Part shown: positions 61,963 to 64,000 of the stretch, one piece after another
Layout: every line of letters starts with the position of its first letter
Numbering within the stretch: position 1 is the first letter of the stretch
NCBI GenBank assembly: GCA_003577145.1
Contig: QEUP01000017.1
Span: 1 to 64,000, forward strand
DNA from: Acidobacteriota bacterium
Lineage (GTDB): Bacteria > Actinomycetota > Acidimicrobiia > Acidimicrobiales > Microtrichaceae
Length of the DNA stretch: 64,000 nucleotides
Reading direction: 5' to 3'
Position numbers and translations under genes: made by a program
The notes under the pieces: generated by a model
Databases searched by the model: none
What the model was told of the DNA's origin: nothing
What the model saw: the letters and a program-made list of their open reading frames with translations, nothing else

Positions 61963-63087
61963 ATGGCAACCCAACAGGGAGGCACGGCTCCGATGACAGA
62001 GCTGACGATTGACTACGACTATGCAACTCGTTTGAGGCAGGGACACCTCGATCTCGAGTGGCTGCACACATGGAACCACGAGGTCGGCGAGGAGATCACG
62101 CCGTCGCCGGTCGGCTTGACGATGCGAGACATCGCTGTCGGGCGTTACGGCGAGATACCCGACGAGGCTCCCATGCGGACCATGGCACCCCGAGGCGGCG
62201 AGCGGGAGGCGGTGATGCCCGACATGGGCTACCGGCTCAACCACAAGGCCGAGGTGTGGGCGGACAACGTGATGGAGCTATACGAGGAGGCTGTCAGCCG
62301 GCAGTGGTCGGCGACACGCGACATCGCCTGGGGTGAGATCCCAGACCTCGATCCCGACATCGAGCACGCCCTTTGCCAGGTGTGCACCGTCCTGTCGGAA
62401 GTCGAGATGATCGCCTCGGACTTCCCCGCCAAGTGGATGTGGCAGATCAACCACGACTACGTCGAGACGAAGATGTTCCTGGCCACTCAGATCATGGACG
62501 AGTCACGCCACACCGAGGTGTTTCGGAAGCGGGCTCTCGCCAAAGGTGCGGGCCTCGGTAGATCCAAGGCAGCAACCGAGGAGTTCCTCAAGCTGATCCT
62601 CGATGCGGACACCTATTCGGAGGGCTCAGCGCTCATGCACCTGCTCGGTGAGGGGATCGTGCTCTCGTTGTTCCGGGCCGGTGAGCTGATTTCGCCCAGC
62701 CATGTCGAAAAGAAGATATTCCGGCTCTGCATGCAGGACGAAGCCCGCCACGTCGCCTACGGAACGATGCACCTGCGTTACGCGCTGGCCAACGACCCCG
62801 ACAAAGCCGACGAATACCACGAGTACCTCGACAAGGGTGAGACCATCCTCGCGGCCCTCTTCACCATCCCCGAGGTCGTCGAGCCGCTGATGATCCTCGC
62901 CGCCGGCGGTGAAGAACAGGCGGCCGTCCTCGGGAGTCAGGCGTCGGAGATGCTGCGCGATCGGGTGATCGAGGAGTACTTGCAGCGATGCGACCGAGCC
63001 GGTATCGATCGCCGTTCGCGGATCCAGTTGCCGAGCTTCAACGGCGATGCTGCGAACCTTGCCGACCAGGCAGAAGTGGGGGTCTGA
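61963..63087 (+). CDS. Ferritin-like diiron oxygenase-type protein
   Basis: The 374-residue protein has two helix-pair ligand sets: CTVLSEVEMIASDFPAKW (Glu), QIMDESRHTEVFRKRAL (DESRH, ExxH-type), GEGIVLSLFRAGELI (Glu), and CMQDEARHVAYGTMHLRYAL (DEARH). This is the R2/AurF-like four-helix diiron arrangement. A second start at ATG 61993, with GGGAGG ten bases upstream, may be the true one. The SCP2-like gene follows after 3 bases. A lipid or CoA-bound substrate is inferred from the SCP2-like partner and FadR-type regulator. Confidence 0.78.
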   Translation: MATQQGGTAPMTELTIDYDYATRLRQGHLDLEWLHTWNHEVGEEITPSPVGLTMRDIAVGRYGEIPDEAPMRTMAPRGGEREAVMPDMGYRLNHKAEVWADNVMELYEEAVSRQWSATRDIAWGEIPDLDPDIEHALCQVCTVLSEVEMIASDFPAKWMWQINHDYVETKMFLATQIMDESRHTEVFRKRALAKGAGLGRSKAATEEFLKLILDADTYSEGSALMHLLGEGIVLSLFRAGELISPSHVEKKIFRLCMQDEARHVAYGTMHLRYALANDPDKADEYHEYLDKGETILAALFTIPEVVEPLMILAAGGEEQAAVLGSQASEMLRDRVIEEYLQRCDRAGIDRRSRIQLPSFNGDAANLADQAEVGV

Positions 63088-63090
63088 GAG

Positions 63091-63537
63091 ATGGCAGAGT
63101 TCCCATCAGCAGAGTGGTTCGACTCACTTGCCGCTGTCGCCAACGGGCGTTCCGCAGAACTGGCGGACTTCGGCTTCTCCAACATCCGCCTGGCCTGCCA
63201 GATCAACGGTCTGCCCGACGGCAACCACACCTACGGCTTGCGGATCGAGGGCTACGAGGTCATCAGCGATGGCGCGATCGAGCCTGCGAACTGGCATCCC
63301 GACTGCACCCTCGAGGGCCCGGCCGCGATCTGGTACGACATGATCGCCAACATCCGGTCCCACGGTGCCGCCGACCTGCAGCACACGCTCAACGCCCTCA
63401 GCCTGCCGGAGATCCCCATGAGGGTCGTGGCCGACGACCCGATGGGACGCGATCTGTTCTTCCGCTACAACCAGACCCTGCAGGAGATCTTCGACCTCGC
63501 GGCCGAGGTGCCGACCGAGATGCTCGCGGAGACCTAG
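63091..63537 (+). CDS. SCP2/sterol-carrier-like protein
   Basis: The 148-residue protein has the SCP2-like strand/helix order: IRLACQINGLPDGNHTYGLR, IEPANWHPDCTLEGPAAIWY, DMIANIRSHGAADLQHTLN, and a closing MRVVADDPMGRDLFFRYNQT. It would offer a hydrophobic cavity for a lipid or acyl substrate. It is coupled to the diiron gene and has GAGAG before its ATG. The assignment is by pattern only. Confidence 0.55.
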   Translation: MAEFPSAEWFDSLAAVANGRSAELADFGFSNIRLACQINGLPDGNHTYGLRIEGYEVISDGAIEPANWHPDCTLEGPAAIWYDMIANIRSHGAADLQHTLNALSLPEIPMRVVADDPMGRDLFFRYNQTLQEIFDLAAEVPTEMLAET

Positions 63538-63554
63538 CCGTCCCACAGCCGCGC

Positions 63555-64000
63555 TCAGCCACGGTAGCGATTCGTCATCGGTAGACGGCGGTCCTTGCCG
63601 AACGCCTTGGTGGTGATCCGGATCCCGGGTGGCGTCTGCCGGCGTTTGTACTCGGCTAGGTCGACCAGACGGACGATCCGCTCGACCATCCCAGGGTCGT
63701 GCCCGGCATCGATCAGCTCGGCTGCGGTTGCGTCGCCTTCGACATAGGCTTCGAGGATCGGATCGAGTTGCTCGTAGGGCGGCAGGCTCTGGTCATCGCG
63801 CTGATCGGGCCTCAGCTCGGCCGATGGCGGTTTGGCGAGGACGTTCGCCGGTATCGGGACGTCCTCACCCCGCTCGTTGCGCCAACGACAGAGCCTGTAG
63901 ACGAGGAGCTTCGGTACGTCCTTGATCACCGCGAAGCCGCCGGCCGTGTCGCCGTAGAGGGTCGAGTAGCCGACCGCGCTCTCGCTCTTGTTACCGGTCG
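63555..64000 (-). CDS. nadE: Glutamine-dependent NAD+ synthetase, C-terminal part
   Basis: The window ends inside this gene, which enters from beyond 64000 on the minus strand. The visible C-terminus has [20 protein letters not shown] (the synthetase ATP/NaAD site), [56 protein letters not shown] and [11 protein letters not shown], all characteristic of NadE. It completes the NAD pathway begun by nadB/nadC. The glutaminase domain and the start are outside the window. Confidence 0.92.
   Translation of the reverse strand, partial: TGNKSESAVGYSTLYGDTAGGFAVIKDVPKLLVYRLCRWRNERGEDVPIPANVLAKPPSAELRPDQRDDQSLPPYEQLDPILEAYVEGDATAAELIDAGHDPGMVERIVRLVDLAEYKRRQTPPGIRITTKAFGKDRRLPMTNRYRG

Overview
This is a continuous stretch of a high-GC actinobacterial chromosome. 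The gene order tilS-hpt-ftsH-folE-folP-folB-folK-(DUF2520)-panC-panD-...-coaX, a SigR/RsrA-type redox sigma pair, a Tad pilus cluster, and an IniB/IniA/IniC-type locus are all actinomycete hallmarks. The sequence style fits a deep-branching lineage such as Acidimicrobiia, but that placement is inference. Coding density is high, and many neighbours overlap by 4 bases (ATGA or GTGA), so they are probably translationally coupled operons.

Layout. 1-3076 (+): a long-chain polyprenyl diphosphate synthase with a two-component pair. 3091-9467 (-): an alpha/beta hydrolase, an acyltransferase and an SDR, split by a 3.85 kb mosaic island (4020-7870). The island is bounded by 49/50-base inverted repeats and carries gene debris: an Mrr-nuclease fragment, a 5'-truncated transposase, a DUF4160/DUF2442 pair and an orphan reading frame. 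9625-24758 (-): a long housekeeping block for NAD, pantothenate/CoA, folate, FtsH, purine salvage, tRNA lysidine, a zinc protease and SigR/RsrA. It includes a phosphatase-like protein whose catalytic Cys is Gln. 24850-32912: a solitary NuoF-like protein (+), a surface SGNH hydrolase, a tiny secreted protein, a polytopic glycosyltransferase-like protein, and a DUF1501/DUF1800 pair. 33092-33592: tRNA-Thr(CGU) followed by about five tandem copies of a 73-98 base repeat; a diverged copy of the same family opens the window. 33589-39955 (-): holB, tmk, an MFS permease and topA.

40061-50577 is the most interesting region. It holds a membrane-anchored Hsp70-like ATPase lacking a substrate-binding domain, two IniB-type proteins, two dynamin-like GTPases (IniA- and IniC-like) and a large ATPase-LuxR regulator of the MalT/IniR kind. 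The promoter regions of both IniB-type genes carry a pair of ATCCCCTAC boxes spaced exactly 22 bases apart. This suggests a single envelope-stress regulon controlled by the neighbouring regulator.

50739-55995 (-) holds an anti-sigma/STAS pair and a Tad pilus cluster (tadZ-tadA-tadB-tadC-pilin-tadE). 56095-58692 holds an HAD phosphatase, a 23-residue membrane peptide, a selenocysteine tRNA, a small surface protein and a principal-type sigma factor. 58874-63537 is a set of ferritin-like (diiron) proteins of unknown substrate, a GntR/FCD regulator with a recognisable operator, and an SCP2-like protein. The window ends inside nadE.
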